From: Roseburia_C sp900315735
Lineage (GTDB): Bacteria; Bacillota; Clostridia; Lachnospirales; Lachnospiraceae
Length of the DNA: 64,000 bases
Direction: 5' to 3' (one strand)
Assembly (NCBI GenBank): GCA_052118425.1
Contig: JBQKHF010000005.1
Shown: positions 14,135 through 22,814 of the stretch, in pieces
How the letters are laid out: the number at the start of each line of letters is the position of its first letter
Numbering within the stretch: the stretch's first letter is position 1
Translations under genes and position numbers: made by a program
Notes under the pieces: model-generated
What the model was told of the DNA's origin: nothing
Database searches by the model: none
What the model saw: only the letters and a program-made list of their open reading frames with translations

Positions 14135-16485
14135 TGCATATAGCAAAAAATCGAAAATCGAAAAAGAAATCCGGACAAATAGAAATTACACTTCAGGGGG
14201 AGCGTACCAGAAAATATACTTCAGAACTGATGGCAGACAGCCTTCTGGCACTGTTTTTAGTCATCGGCATAGAAGAATTTATCTGCAGCCTTTTTCAGTT
14301 AAAGACCCACATCGAATTCCTGCTGCCGGTAAGTATGGCAGTTATCCTGCTTTTTTGTTTTATCCAAAAGAGCAGAGGAATGCGCTTTCTTGCCACGGGA
14401 ATCGTGGCTGTCTGGCTACTGGTATTATGTGCCTTAACGAAAAATGATATGCTGAACGGCCTTAAGATACTGGCAAATGCCATTTCGGATACGCTGGGAA
14501 ATTACTATGGCAGGATATTTCCGAAATATCAGGTGCTTGCAAAGGAATCGGATTATATGGTCTGCATTACTTTATTTTTGCTGCCGGTAGTGGTGCTTCT
14601 GGCACTGTTTTGCGTTTATCTGGTAAAAAGCGGTGGGAAGCTCTTATATTTTCTGGTGGTAGCAGCTGCACTCATGGGGCAGTTTGCCATGGGTTCTGCT
14701 ACATCACTTTTCTATCTTGCGTTGATTTTATTATGTGGAATTTTTCTTCGGATGCAAAGAAGAAAACTCTCAGAAGTATGCACCGTAACGGCAGCGGCAG
14801 GTCTTGTGGTTGCTGCAACACTGTTGATTTTATCCCTTGCCGGCGTGAAATCTTCGGAATTTGCGGCAATTTTGCGGACAGGCTCCCTGCAGGCAATGGA
14901 TGAGCTCCGCTATCATACCGCAAAGGAGACCATTCTCCCGGAGGGAAATTTCTTAAAGGCGGGAAAAATCGAGGGAGAGCATAACGATATTGCATTAAAT
15001 GTAACTATGAGTACGCCCCAGTCCTATTATTTAAGGGGCTATGTGGGGGAAGTGTATACAAAGAGTTCCTGGCAGAAGGCGGATACCTCAAGGCTTTATG
15101 ATTACCGGAATACCTTTTACTGGTTACACAAAGAGAATTTCTACGGGCAGACACAGCTTGCGGATGCGGCAAATTTACTGGATGATTCCTTAATGGAGCC
15201 AAATGACATTACCATCGAAAATGTAAATGCCAGCAGCAAGTACCTTTATATGCCTTATGAGCTGTTGAATTATCAGAATGTGCAGGAAGCCTATGCCAAT
15301 GAAATCGGCGACAGCCGGGACACGGTACAGGGTCTGAAAGGTGAGCGGAATTATCATTACATGGCATGGCAGAATGAGATTAAGAATTATCCGGTACTGG
15401 TTCAGAACTTAGGCCTGCAGGAGGATTCTGCAGATGTAAGAGATTATCTTGAGAAGGAAAGCTATTATAATGCCTTTGTCTATGATACCTATACCCAGAT
15501 ACCGGACAGTACCAGAAATATGTTGCAGAATCATTTGGGGAAATATGACGGAACCACCCATATGCCGTATGAGGAAGCGAAAGATAATATTTTAACTTAT
15601 TTATCAGAGCATGTGATTTACAGCACCGGCGTCTCTGCCATGCCTGCCGGTGGGGATTTCCTGCAGTATTTCTTAGAGGAGAGCGGCAGCGGCTATTCTG
15701 TTCATTATGCAACGGCGGCGGTTATGATGTTCCGCTATTATGGAATTCCTGCAAGATATGTGGAAGGTTATCTGGTGACACCGGAGGATATCAAGGGCGT
15801 GGAAGAAGGAAGCACCATTTCCATACCGGAAAATCACGCCCATGCCTGGGCAGAATATTATCAGGATGGAATCGGCTGGATACCATTTGAAGTAACACCG
15901 TCTTACCTTAATGTGATGGAGCAGCCCCAGAAGGTGACCGGACTGGAAAGTCCTGATACTGAAGAACCGGAGGATGAGACAAATCTGGAACTGACCGGAG
16001 ATAATTATGAACCGGATGAACGGGACGAAGAGGCCGACAGCATATCCGGCATCGTCATTTCCCTTGTGATTCTTCTGATAATGCTTCTTTTACTGGCTGG
16101 AAGCCTTTGGTTCCTTCGCCATCAGAGAAGTAGAAAATGGCAGCAGGCACTTCATTCCGAAGCGAAGAGAGAGGCAGTGCTTTCTACGATGGCATACTGC
16201 ATGACCGTACTTTCCATCTGGAAATGCAGTGGTGGAAAGCGGGATTACCGGAAAGATGTGGAAACATTTATTCAAAAATATGAGCTCAAAGCATCAGAAT
16301 TGGAGAAGTCATTTGATATACTGATTCACATATATGAATTATCCCATTACAGTACAAGACCATTAGGGGAAGAAGAAGTGCAGCAGGCACAGGAAACCTA
16401 TGGTTTATTGAAGCAGTGGATAAAGGAACAGAAGAGGGGAAAAGACCTGTTTTTTAGGATAAGAGCATTTTTCAAAGGACTGTAA
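14116..16485 (+). CDS. TgpA-like transglutaminase-fold membrane protein, active-site Cys replaced by Ser
   Basis: 789 residues. An N-terminal block of about six membrane helices (about 35-245) precedes an extracellular region with a transglutaminase core near 500-610, a further membrane helix near 645-665 and a C-terminal cytoplasmic DUF4129-like tail. The core reads GYSVHYATA...GIPARYVEGY...AHAWAEYY...PFEVTP. The usual nucleophilic Cys is Ser528 and the usual Asp is Glu592, while His576 is kept. Such substitutions recur in clostridial relatives, so the domain may be a binding or non-classical enzyme. The GTG at 14116 has AAGGAG eight bases upstream and is preferred over the ATG at 14134 that overlaps the DUF58 stop. 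Confidence 0.85.
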   Translation: MAAGNLMHIAKNRKSKKKSGQIEITLQGERTRKYTSELMADSLLALFLVIGIEEFICSLFQLKTHIEFLLPVSMAVILLFCFIQKSRGMRFLATGIVAVWLLVLCALTKNDMLNGLKILANAISDTLGNYYGRIFPKYQVLAKESDYMVCITLFLLPVVVLLALFCVYLVKSGGKLLYFLVVAAALMGQFAMGSATSLFYLALILLCGIFLRMQRRKLSEVCTVTAAAGLVVAATLLILSLAGVKSSEFAAILRTGSLQAMDELRYHTAKETILPEGNFLKAGKIEGEHNDIALNVTMSTPQSYYLRGYVGEVYTKSSWQKADTSRLYDYRNTFYWLHKENFYGQTQLADAANLLDDSLMEPNDITIENVNASSKYLYMPYELLNYQNVQEAYANEIGDSRDTVQGLKGERNYHYMAWQNEIKNYPVLVQNLGLQEDSADVRDYLEKESYYNAFVYDTYTQIPDSTRNMLQNHLGKYDGTTHMPYEEAKDNILTYLSEHVIYSTGVSAMPAGGDFLQYFLEESGSGYSVHYATAAVMMFRYYGIPARYVEGYLVTPEDIKGVEEGSTISIPENHAHAWAEYYQDGIGWIPFEVTPSYLNVMEQPQKVTGLESPDTEEPEDETNLELTGDNYEPDERDEEADSISGIVISLVILLIMLLLLAGSLWFLRHQRSRKWQQALHSEAKREAVLSTMAYCMTVLSIWKCSGGKRDYRKDVETFIQKYELKASELEKSFDILIHIYELSHYSTRPLGEEEVQQAQETYGLLKQWIKEQKRGKDLFFRIRAFFKGL

Positions 16486-16499
16486 AAATATAAAAGTGT

Positions 16500-16541
16500 A
16501 AACTACGAGAAACACGCTTTGCGAGCTACTCGCGTAAATAA
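16500..16541 (-). repeat. REP-B palindromic repeat, full copy
   Basis: On the minus strand: TTTACGCGAGTAGCTCGC, then AAAGCGTGTTTCTCGTAG. CGCGAGTAGCTCGC is a near-palindrome. Related copies occur at 4641, 43955, 44015, 47217 and 49196. Confidence 0.6.
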
Positions 16542-16544
16542 AAG

Positions 16545-16594
16545 AACCGGCTCCTTAAGTTAGGTTTTATTCTAACTTAGGAAGCCGGTTTTAT
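16545..16594. terminator. Strong bidirectional terminator
   Basis: AACCGGCTCCTTAAGTTAG pairs with CTAACTTAGGAAGCCGGTT around an eight-base loop. T-rich sequence follows on both strands. It ends the transglutaminase operon and the convergent haemerythrin gene. Confidence 0.85.
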
Positions 16595-16603
16595 GTTACC
16601 ATG

Positions 16604-16640
16604 TATCCGTAAGAAGCTGCCGGTGGCAGGTTCTGCAGGT
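16604..16640 (+). repeat. REP-A palindromic repeat, copy 3
   Basis: ATCCGTAAGAAGCTGCC then GGTGGCAGGTTCTGCAGGT. It ends at the stop codon of the haemerythrin gene. Confidence 0.7.
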
Positions 16641-17476
16641 TATTTCTTCTGCGCCTCATCCATATAGATACCGATTTGTTTGTCCATGCCAAGGATGTGG
16701 TTAGACAGCCAGCCCAGCAGGAACTGAATCAGTTCCATAAGATAAGTCTGCTGGTTATTATCCATATCGTCCAGTTCGGAGAGGTCAATTTCTACCAGAC
16801 GCTCAACGAAAGCGGTGTGGGCACGTTTCTGGGCAGCCAGTCCCGGATAGTGCATTTTCTCCATCAGCATTTCTTCATCCGCAAAGTGGAACTGGGTGTA
16901 ATCCTTTAATTCCGCCAAAAGCCGCATAATCTCATCATACTTGTCATGCAGCAGATCGTTTTGAATCAGGTCATTAGTTTCTTTTATAATTTCAAAAAGC
17001 CGGCGGTGTTCTTTATCCACAAGGTCGATGCCGGTCTTGTATTTGTCTGTAAAGGCAAATGGGTCTTCGGAAGCCTCTTCCGTTGCGGACATTTTTCCAA
17101 TCATCATATCGCTGCTTAAGATATGGCGGTACAGCCAGCGCACCAGATAGGAAAGCAGCTCTTCGAAAGATGCTTTGGCAGCTTCTTTCGAGGATTCATC
17201 CAAAGCAAAGGAATTGATTTTTGCAGCAAATTCGGCATGTTCCTTTTTCTGAAGCGGAAGCTCCGGGTCATGATTCTGCTCCATATAAGCCTCTTCATGG
17301 GCAAAATGTGTATTGGCATAATCCTTCAGATGAAGAAGCAGGCTCTGGGCAATCCCGGAAACGTCCTCGGTTGTCTCAATAAGAGAAAGAGCTTCATTTA
17401 TCATCTGGAATAATTTGCGGTGTTCCTCATCTATTTGCGGAATATGAATCATACAATCTTCTGTAAATTCGTACAT
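16640..17476 (-). CDS. Tandem bacteriohaemerythrin
   Basis: 278 residues made of two haemerythrin domains, which bind O2 or NO at a di-iron centre. Domain 1 has IDEEHRKLF, HLKDYANTHFAHEE and a C-terminal HILSSD; domain 2 has VDKEHRRLF, HFADEE, KRAHTAF and HILGMD. The iron ligands H, HxxxE, HxxxH and HxxxxD can be placed in both. The ATG at 17476 is chosen because AAGGAG lies nine bases upstream; an earlier in-frame ATG overlaps that site. In an anaerobe the likely role is O2/NO scavenging or sensing, by inference. It is monocistronic. Confidence 0.88.
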   Translation of the reverse strand: MYEFTEDCMIHIPQIDEEHRKLFQMINEALSLIETTEDVSGIAQSLLLHLKDYANTHFAHEEAYMEQNHDPELPLQKKEHAEFAAKINSFALDESSKEAAKASFEELLSYLVRWLYRHILSSDMMIGKMSATEEASEDPFAFTDKYKTGIDLVDKEHRRLFEIIKETNDLIQNDLLHDKYDEIMRLLAELKDYTQFHFADEEMLMEKMHYPGLAAQKRAHTAFVERLVEIDLSELDDMDNNQQTYLMELIQFLLGWLSNHILGMDKQIGIYMDEAQKK

Positions 17477-17566
17477 GGCATACATCTCCTTACTTCGTAT
17501 CATTGATTTAAGCTACGACGTATTATAAACCCTAAGAAGATAAGCCACAATAAGAAAAATGGAAAT

Positions 17567-18433
17567 TTATAAAAATTTCACGGATAGACCAACGCCGACT
17601 GCTCCGGGACCGGTATGACAGCCAATGCTGGCAGAAAGCGGATTGTAGAATACATCAGCGCCCGGAAACGCTTCTTCTAAAGCGTGTTTCCAGTTAAGCT
17701 GTTCTTCTTCACTAAGGCATGTTCCGGCAGCACCAATGGAAAGCTGTTCATTTGGTATATCAGCAAAACGTTTTTCTTTATCATTTAAAAGAGTTTCAAT
17801 CATCCGCTGCTCACATTTTTTCATACTGCGTGCCTTGGAAAAGGAATCTAATTTTTCTCCCTGAATGGTAAGAATCGGTTTGATATTAAGAACAGAGCCA
17901 ATCATGGCTGCAGCAGGGGTAATTCTGCCACCACGTTTTAAGTAGGTAAGGGTGTTGACGGAAATGTAAATGCTGGAATGATAAGCATCTTCTTCCAGAA
18001 CAGCTTTAATCTCACTTCCGCTTTTTCCCATATCGGAAAGCTTTTTCGCCATAATTGCAGAAGCCTTTAATGTAACAGAGATACGGTGATTATCAACGAC
18101 AAACACCTTAGAAGCATAATCTTCGGCAAATCCCATAGCAGCATGGCAGGAGTTGCTAAGTCCGCTGGACATGGGAATATATACAACTTCATCAAAGCCT
18201 TTTTGCAAAAGGGAATCCCAGTAATCCAGTACATCTGCCGGGGAAGGCTGGGAGGTGGTTACTTTTTTATCAGAAGCCAAAGCCTGATAGAAAGCTTCTT
18301 CTGTTATACTTTGTCCCTCGTAAAAGGTTTCATCATTTATGATGATTGGCATTGGAATCAGGAAAATTCCAAGTTCTTCTGCCTCTGCAGAAGATATTCC
18401 GCTATTTGTATCTGTTAAAATTGCTGTTTTCAT
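17567..18433 (-). CDS. DegV family fatty-acid-binding protein
   Basis: 288 residues with the DegV layout: TDTNSGIS at the N terminus, VTTSQPSPADVLDYW near 58-72, IPMSSGLSNS near 86-95, LTYLKRGGRI near 160 and the C-terminal GCHTGPGAVGVG. DegV/FakB proteins carry fatty acids for phosphorylation by FakA; no fakA lies here. The start has AAGGAGG. It is divergent from a TetR-type regulator with an operator-like palindrome between them, suggesting local control. Confidence 0.9.
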   Translation of the reverse strand: MKTAILTDTNSGISSAEAEELGIFLIPMPIIINDETFYEGQSITEEAFYQALASDKKVTTSQPSPADVLDYWDSLLQKGFDEVVYIPMSSGLSNSCHAAMGFAEDYASKVFVVDNHRISVTLKASAIMAKKLSDMGKSGSEIKAVLEEDAYHSSIYISVNTLTYLKRGGRITPAAAMIGSVLNIKPILTIQGEKLDSFSKARSMKKCEQRMIETLLNDKEKRFADIPNEQLSIGAAGTCLSEEEQLNWKHALEEAFPGADVFYNPLSASIGCHTGPGAVGVGLSVKFL

Positions 18434-18516
18434 AAAGCCTCCTTAATCCATTGTGTATAGAAAATCTGTGTTAAAAAATTTCTTGAAAAAATTTTTATCA
18501 TACTTTATGATGTTGC

Positions 18517-18533
18517 TGTTACATTTTGTAACA
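18517..18533. promoter_or_regulatory. Candidate TetR operator
   Basis: TGTTACA-TTT-TGTAACA is a perfect palindrome with 7-base arms in the degV-tetR divergent region. A further half-site TGTAACA overlaps the tetR start codon near 18591-18597. Confidence 0.55.
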
Positions 18534-18595
18534 TAGTTTTATCTGTAATTCAACAGAATGGACGGCAACTGTGACAAGGAGGAATAAATTGTAAC

Positions 18596-19141
18596 ATGGA
18601 AAACAGGAGAGTCAGCAGTTCCAATATTTTTGCGAAAGAATGCATTGTTTCTGCATTGCTTCAACTAATTGAGAAAAAACCTCTTTCTACCATAACCATT
18701 TCAGAATTATGCGAAAAGGCTGGAGTATCCAGAATGACCTTTTACCGAAATTACGGTTCTAAGGAAGATGTATTTGATAAAAATTTACAGGATATTGTTG
18801 AACAATATAAAAGAGATGATATTTTTCATGAAAAAGAAGGTATCTATTATGATAAGCGTCATATGATACACTATTTTCAGTATCTTTATCGATATAAAGA
18901 TTTTATGCGGGGACTTATAAGTTGTGGATTTGGAGCACTTTTTATGGAAAAGCTGAATCAGTTTATTCTGGAAAAATGGAAAGATTATGCAGATATTTAC
19001 ACACTGACAGCTTTTTCCGGAGCATTGTTTAATTTATTTCATCTATGGTCTACGAATCATTATGAAGAGAATATAGAGATTCTGGCAGAAAAAATGGAGC
19101 AGATCTTTTATCAAAAAGAGACTGCTCCTGTAAATGGTTAA
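18596..19141 (+). CDS. TetR/AcrR-family transcriptional regulator
   Basis: 181 residues. The N-terminal helix-turn-helix is typical: ITISELCEKAGVSRMTFYRNY near 36-56. The C-terminal half is helical and aromatic-rich like ligand-binding TetR domains. AAGGAGG sits about ten bases upstream of the ATG. It is divergent from degV and overlaps the 3' end of the next, convergent gene by four bases. Likely ligand (fatty acid or acyl-CoA) is a guess from the neighbour. Confidence 0.85.
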   Translation: MENRRVSSSNIFAKECIVSALLQLIEKKPLSTITISELCEKAGVSRMTFYRNYGSKEDVFDKNLQDIVEQYKRDDIFHEKEGIYYDKRHMIHYFQYLYRYKDFMRGLISCGFGALFMEKLNQFILEKWKDYADIYTLTAFSGALFNLFHLWSTNHYEENIEILAEKMEQIFYQKETAPVNG

Positions 19142-20382
19142 TTTTTACGTTTTTTTGAAACAAATATAGTAATTACAACAACTCCACCAACAATCAGGAT
19201 TCCTCCTGCGGCAGCGAGAAAAAGCGTTGTCCGGGAGGAGTTTTCTTTCCGGTAATTCTCATGGGTCATGCCATCCGGCAGCGTCGGTGCGCTGACAGTA
19301 TCGGTCAGGTCATAGAGGGAAATGCCCTGTTCCTGATATAATTTGTAGGCACATAAGGCTTCCGTTGCCTGGGAAGAGGCAATCAGATTGCTTTCATCAC
19401 CGGCTACATGGGCGAATCCGCCGTCCTCATTTTGAAATTGCATCAGTGCATCCAATACGGAATGTCCATTTTTAAGGAAACAGCTGTCATTTTCCGGGTC
19501 AATATGTAAGGCAGTCAGTGCAATCAGAACCTGGCTGCAGCTTTCCGAGCTTGCAGATTCTTTGGAATCAGGCTTTAAGAAGCTGCCGTCATCGAGCTGA
19601 TTTTCCGATAGAAAGGCAAGTCCATCCTCCACCGCAGAAGTAATCGCAGGAGAAAGTTCCTCAGAAGAAAGCTCTCTTTCGCCAAGATAATAAGGAGCCA
19701 GAGCCGTAATAGCATTTGCCGTAATATCAATATCGCAGGATTCCACCGCATCCTCCGGGGAAGTCAGCATAAATCCGCTGCCGTCCTTGTGATAAGACAA
19801 AATGGTCTTTATCATAGATTCTCTGGTGTCGTAAGCGTCTTCTGGCAGAGGACAATCCATGGCATCCAACGTAATCAGCGCCCAGATACAGCCGTTGACG
19901 CCCTGTGCATTCAAAGGTGTGGTATAACCACGGTAGAAAGTGCCGTCTGCTAAGAAATCAATGGATGGCATTTCACCATTTGCAGCAAAGGTAAGGCTGA
20001 TGCGGTGCCATTCCGTAGCGCGGGTTGCATCTAAAAGCTCCGGTTTCCGGTAGGCTTCTTCCACATAGGAATGAAGGGCTTTCCGGTAAGACGCCGTTTC
20101 ATCGGCTCGTCCAAGCCGCCCCATGCAAAAGGTCACCCAGTCTGAGACCGAGCTGTCGGCTTCGTAGGGATTTAAGGTGTCCTGCTTATCAAACCAGGAA
20201 ATAAGTTGGTTTAAGGATTCATTTACGGAATTATCTACTGCTAAGTTGGCAGAGGATTCCGAGCCAATGGAAGTGGATTCAGCAGCAACAGAAACCGGCT
20301 CCACCACAGCCGTAAGTAAAACCGCCAGCAGAAGCAGGCATAAAATCCGCTTTATTTCATAAAATATGTTCTGTATTTTCAT
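19138..20382 (-). CDS. Membrane-anchored alpha-toroid (prenyltransferase/transcobalamin-like) protein
   Basis: 414 residues: signal peptide (about 12-33), a helical alpha/alpha-toroid of the prenyltransferase/squalene-cyclase repeat type (about 55-350), a C-terminal membrane helix (about 388-408) and basic tail KKRKN. Repeat signatures are LSYHKDGSGFML near 195, LSENQLDDGSFL near 260 and LMQFQNEDGGFAHV near 316. The same fold forms the N-terminal domain of transcobalamin and intrinsic factor. No DUF4430 domain is attached here, but two DUF4430 proteins lie 3-15 kb away. It follows trmB by four bases on the same strand with no clear ribosome site. Isoprenoid chemistry is unlikely for an exported, anchored protein. 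Confidence 0.8.
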   Translation of the reverse strand: MKIQNIFYEIKRILCLLLLAVLLTAVVEPVSVAAESTSIGSESSANLAVDNSVNESLNQLISWFDKQDTLNPYEADSSVSDWVTFCMGRLGRADETASYRKALHSYVEEAYRKPELLDATRATEWHRISLTFAANGEMPSIDFLADGTFYRGYTTPLNAQGVNGCIWALITLDAMDCPLPEDAYDTRESMIKTILSYHKDGSGFMLTSPEDAVESCDIDITANAITALAPYYLGERELSSEELSPAITSAVEDGLAFLSENQLDDGSFLKPDSKESASSESCSQVLIALTALHIDPENDSCFLKNGHSVLDALMQFQNEDGGFAHVAGDESNLIASSQATEALCAYKLYQEQGISLYDLTDTVSAPTLPDGMTHENYRKENSSRTTLFLAAAGGILIVGGVVVITIFVSKKRKN

Positions 20383-20386
20383 GCTT

Positions 20387-21031
20387 TTATTTATTTCTGG
20401 AAGTAATCAGCTTGCAGATAGGATTTCCCTTGGAAGAGAATTTTTCTTCGTATTCGGTCATGATATTGCCCTCGTTCATGGCGGCATCATGGTGTAAATC
20501 CCTTGTAAATGCGTCCAAATTCCAGCCTGCAGCGTCGATTTCTTCTAAGGAGAAGTCGAAAAGTCCCACGTTATCGGTTTTAAACTCAATCTGTCCATCG
20601 TCTTTTAAGACTTGGTCATAGCGTTCTAAGAACTGGCGGGAAGTCAGTCTTCTTTTGGCATGACGGTCTTTTGGCCATGGATCGGAGAAATTAAGATAAA
20701 TACGGTCTAACTCACCTTTTTCGAAGAATTCCGGCAGAAGTGCCGCATCTTCACACAAGAGGCGTAAGTTTGGCAGCGGATTTTCTTCTAATTTCTGGAG
20801 TCCGCGGTATAATACGCTTTCGTAACGCTCCATGCCAAGATAGTTGATATCCGGATTCTGAGCGGCTAAGTCCATGATGAAGCGTCCCTTGCCCATGCCG
20901 ATTTCAATGCGAATCGGGTGGTCATTTCCAAATATTTCGTTCCAGTGTCCTTTATGGGAAGCGGCATCCTTGATACAGAGGTCGCTGGCTTCCACAGCCG
21001 GCGCAGCCGCCGGGATATTGCGAAGTCTCAT
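20387..21031 (-). CDS. trmB: tRNA (guanine-N7)-methyltransferase
   Basis: A 214-residue class I SAM methyltransferase that makes m7G46 in tRNA. IEIGMGKGRFI near 43-53 is the SAM motif, GMERYESVLYRG near 66 follows, and the TrmB signature NFSDPWPKDRHAKRRL lies near 114-129. Length is normal. The alpha-toroid surface protein gene follows at once on the same strand, an unexpected partner, probably co-transcribed. Confidence 0.95.
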   Translation of the reverse strand: MRLRNIPAAAPAVEASDLCIKDAASHKGHWNEIFGNDHPIRIEIGMGKGRFIMDLAAQNPDINYLGMERYESVLYRGLQKLEENPLPNLRLLCEDAALLPEFFEKGELDRIYLNFSDPWPKDRHAKRRLTSRQFLERYDQVLKDDGQIEFKTDNVGLFDFSLEEIDAAGWNLDAFTRDLHHDAAMNEGNIMTEYEEKFSSKGNPICKLITSRNK

Positions 21032-21190
21032 AATATGAAATCCTTTCTTTTATATATATCTTTCGAAAACAATTTATCATATTTATGGTTTAAAAGAAAG
21101 AGAATTGTGAATATTAATGGAAAGGTATTGCACCATGGAAATGGATTGATATATACTTAAAGTTAAGAACAATTTAGGAGCAACAGAAAA

Positions 21191-22606
21191 ATGAAAAAGA
21201 AAAAGAGAATATTGAGCTTCGGACTGGCAGTGTGCTGTTTCGTCAGCTTATTGGGTATAAATACACAAAAGGTAAAGGCGGCAGAGTACTGGCCTCAGGA
21301 TCCGGAAATCGAATCGCCCAATGCGATTGTGATGGAAGCGAGCACGGGAACGGTTCTTTATGATAAGAATTCCACGGAGCAGCATTGTCCGGCAAGTATC
21401 ACGAAGATAATGACCACGCTTCTGGCATTGGAAAACTGTTCTTTGGATGAAGTGGTAACTTTCTCACAGGATGCTGTATACAATACCCATGGTTCCGGAA
21501 TTTCCAGAGATGTGGGAGAGCAGATGACCATGGAAGAGTGCCTCTATGCGGTTATGTTAGAGTCTGCTAATGAATGTGCCTATGCGGTGGCGGAGCATGT
21601 AGGCGGAACTGTTGAGAATTTCGTTCAGATGATGAATGATAAAGCGGCGGAGTTAGGCTGTGTGAATACACATTTTAACAATCCCCACGGATTATCTGAA
21701 GGAGAGGATGCAACCCTCCATTACACCTGCTGTTATGATATGGCGCTGATCGCAAAGGCTGCTTACGAAAATGAGACCTTCCGTGTAATAACGGCAACCA
21801 AGACCTATCAGATTCCACCAACGAATAAACATGATGAAATCACCTATCTGCAGAATCACAATGAAATGATTCATGCATTTAAAACCAGAGGACAGTATCT
21901 CTATGAATACTGCGTAGGCGGTAAGACCGGATATACCACAGCGGCAAACAGTACACTGGTTACCTTTGCAGAAAAGGACGATATGACGCTTATCTGTGTC
22001 ATTATGAATGCTCAGTCGCCGGCGCAGTGGACAGACAGTATTGCATTGTATAATTATTATTTCGAGAACTTCTCGTTATATAATGTAGCGCAGAATGAGA
22101 CAAGACTTGAAAATGGAGAAATGGATACGGGAATGCTCAATACCAATTCCTCCTTTGTAAAGATAGACCCGGCGGGAAACATTGTTCTGCCAAAGAGTGC
22201 AGAATTCAGTGAAGCTACGCCGACAGTAACTTTTGATAATACTTCAGAGGATGTGCTGGCAAATATTGATTATACTTTTGCCGGACATGATGTAGGTGGA
22301 GCCAATATCGTATCCACCGGAGTGAAAGCAGATACCTTCTCCTTTGATAATGTAAAAGAAGAAGAGACTTCGACAGAAACAGCAACCACCACAAAGCATA
22401 AGTTCCAGATTAATATCTGGAAGGTGTTACTTGGAATTCTTGGAGTCGTTGCACTTGTGGTCATAGTATTTTTGATTCGAAGGTTTGTAGATAATTTCTA
22501 TATTATCAGACACAAATATTTCTCAAAGAGCAAACCGGACAAGCGTTATAAAACCATAAAGAGAAACTACCGCAGCAAGAGAAGACGGCGCAGAAGAAGA
22601 AAATAG
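21191..22606 (+). CDS. D-alanyl-D-alanine carboxypeptidase (PBP5/DacF type)
   Basis: 471 residues. A signal peptide (1-31) is followed by a peptidase S11 domain that trims peptidoglycan stem peptides. The active-site motifs are SITK (Ser69, Lys72), SAN near 129 and KTG near 243. A C-terminal beta domain precedes one membrane helix (about 405-430) and a very basic Arg-rich cytoplasmic tail, which differs from the amphipathic-helix anchor usual in PBP5. Ribosome site AGGAG. Ends before a perfect palindromic terminator. Confidence 0.92.
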   Translation: MKKKKRILSFGLAVCCFVSLLGINTQKVKAAEYWPQDPEIESPNAIVMEASTGTVLYDKNSTEQHCPASITKIMTTLLALENCSLDEVVTFSQDAVYNTHGSGISRDVGEQMTMEECLYAVMLESANECAYAVAEHVGGTVENFVQMMNDKAAELGCVNTHFNNPHGLSEGEDATLHYTCCYDMALIAKAAYENETFRVITATKTYQIPPTNKHDEITYLQNHNEMIHAFKTRGQYLYEYCVGGKTGYTTAANSTLVTFAEKDDMTLICVIMNAQSPAQWTDSIALYNYYFENFSLYNVAQNETRLENGEMDTGMLNTNSSFVKIDPAGNIVLPKSAEFSEATPTVTFDNTSEDVLANIDYTFAGHDVGGANIVSTGVKADTFSFDNVKEEETSTETATTTKHKFQINIWKVLLGILGVVALVVIVFLIRRFVDNFYIIRHKYFSKSKPDKRYKTIKRNYRSKRRRRRRRK

Positions 22607-22650
22607 TCTCAAAAATTACAATAGAACAATTGAAAAAGACAAGAATAAAA

Positions 22651-22686
22651 AAAACGACAATATTTAAATTTAAATATTGTCGTTTT
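22651..22686. terminator. Perfect palindromic bidirectional terminator
   Basis: AAAACGACAATATTTAAA is followed immediately by its exact reverse complement, giving A-runs and T-runs on both sides; it serves the carboxypeptidase gene and possibly the convergent minus-strand gene. Confidence 0.8.
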
Positions 22687-22733
22687 ACTTTACCTTGGAC
22701 ATTAACGTCAGGACAAGCTATATTCTGATAATT

Positions 22734-22814
22734 TGTGGATAATTTCATTATTATTCTGTTATTGTAGCAGAGTTATCCACACTATTTGGATAATTATCAT
22801 CAATTTGTGGATAA
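22734..22814. other. Cluster of three consensus DnaA boxes
   Basis: Perfect TTATCCACA 9-mers occur at 22734-22742 (minus), 22773-22781 (plus) and 22806-22814 (minus, overlapping the 3' end of the next gene), in an AT-rich stretch. No dnaA or dnaN is near. Confidence 0.6.

Noticed and set aside
22734..22814. DnaA boxes as the chromosomal origin
   Set aside because: No dnaA, dnaN, recF or gyrase genes nearby and no clear unwinding region; kept only as a DnaA-box cluster.
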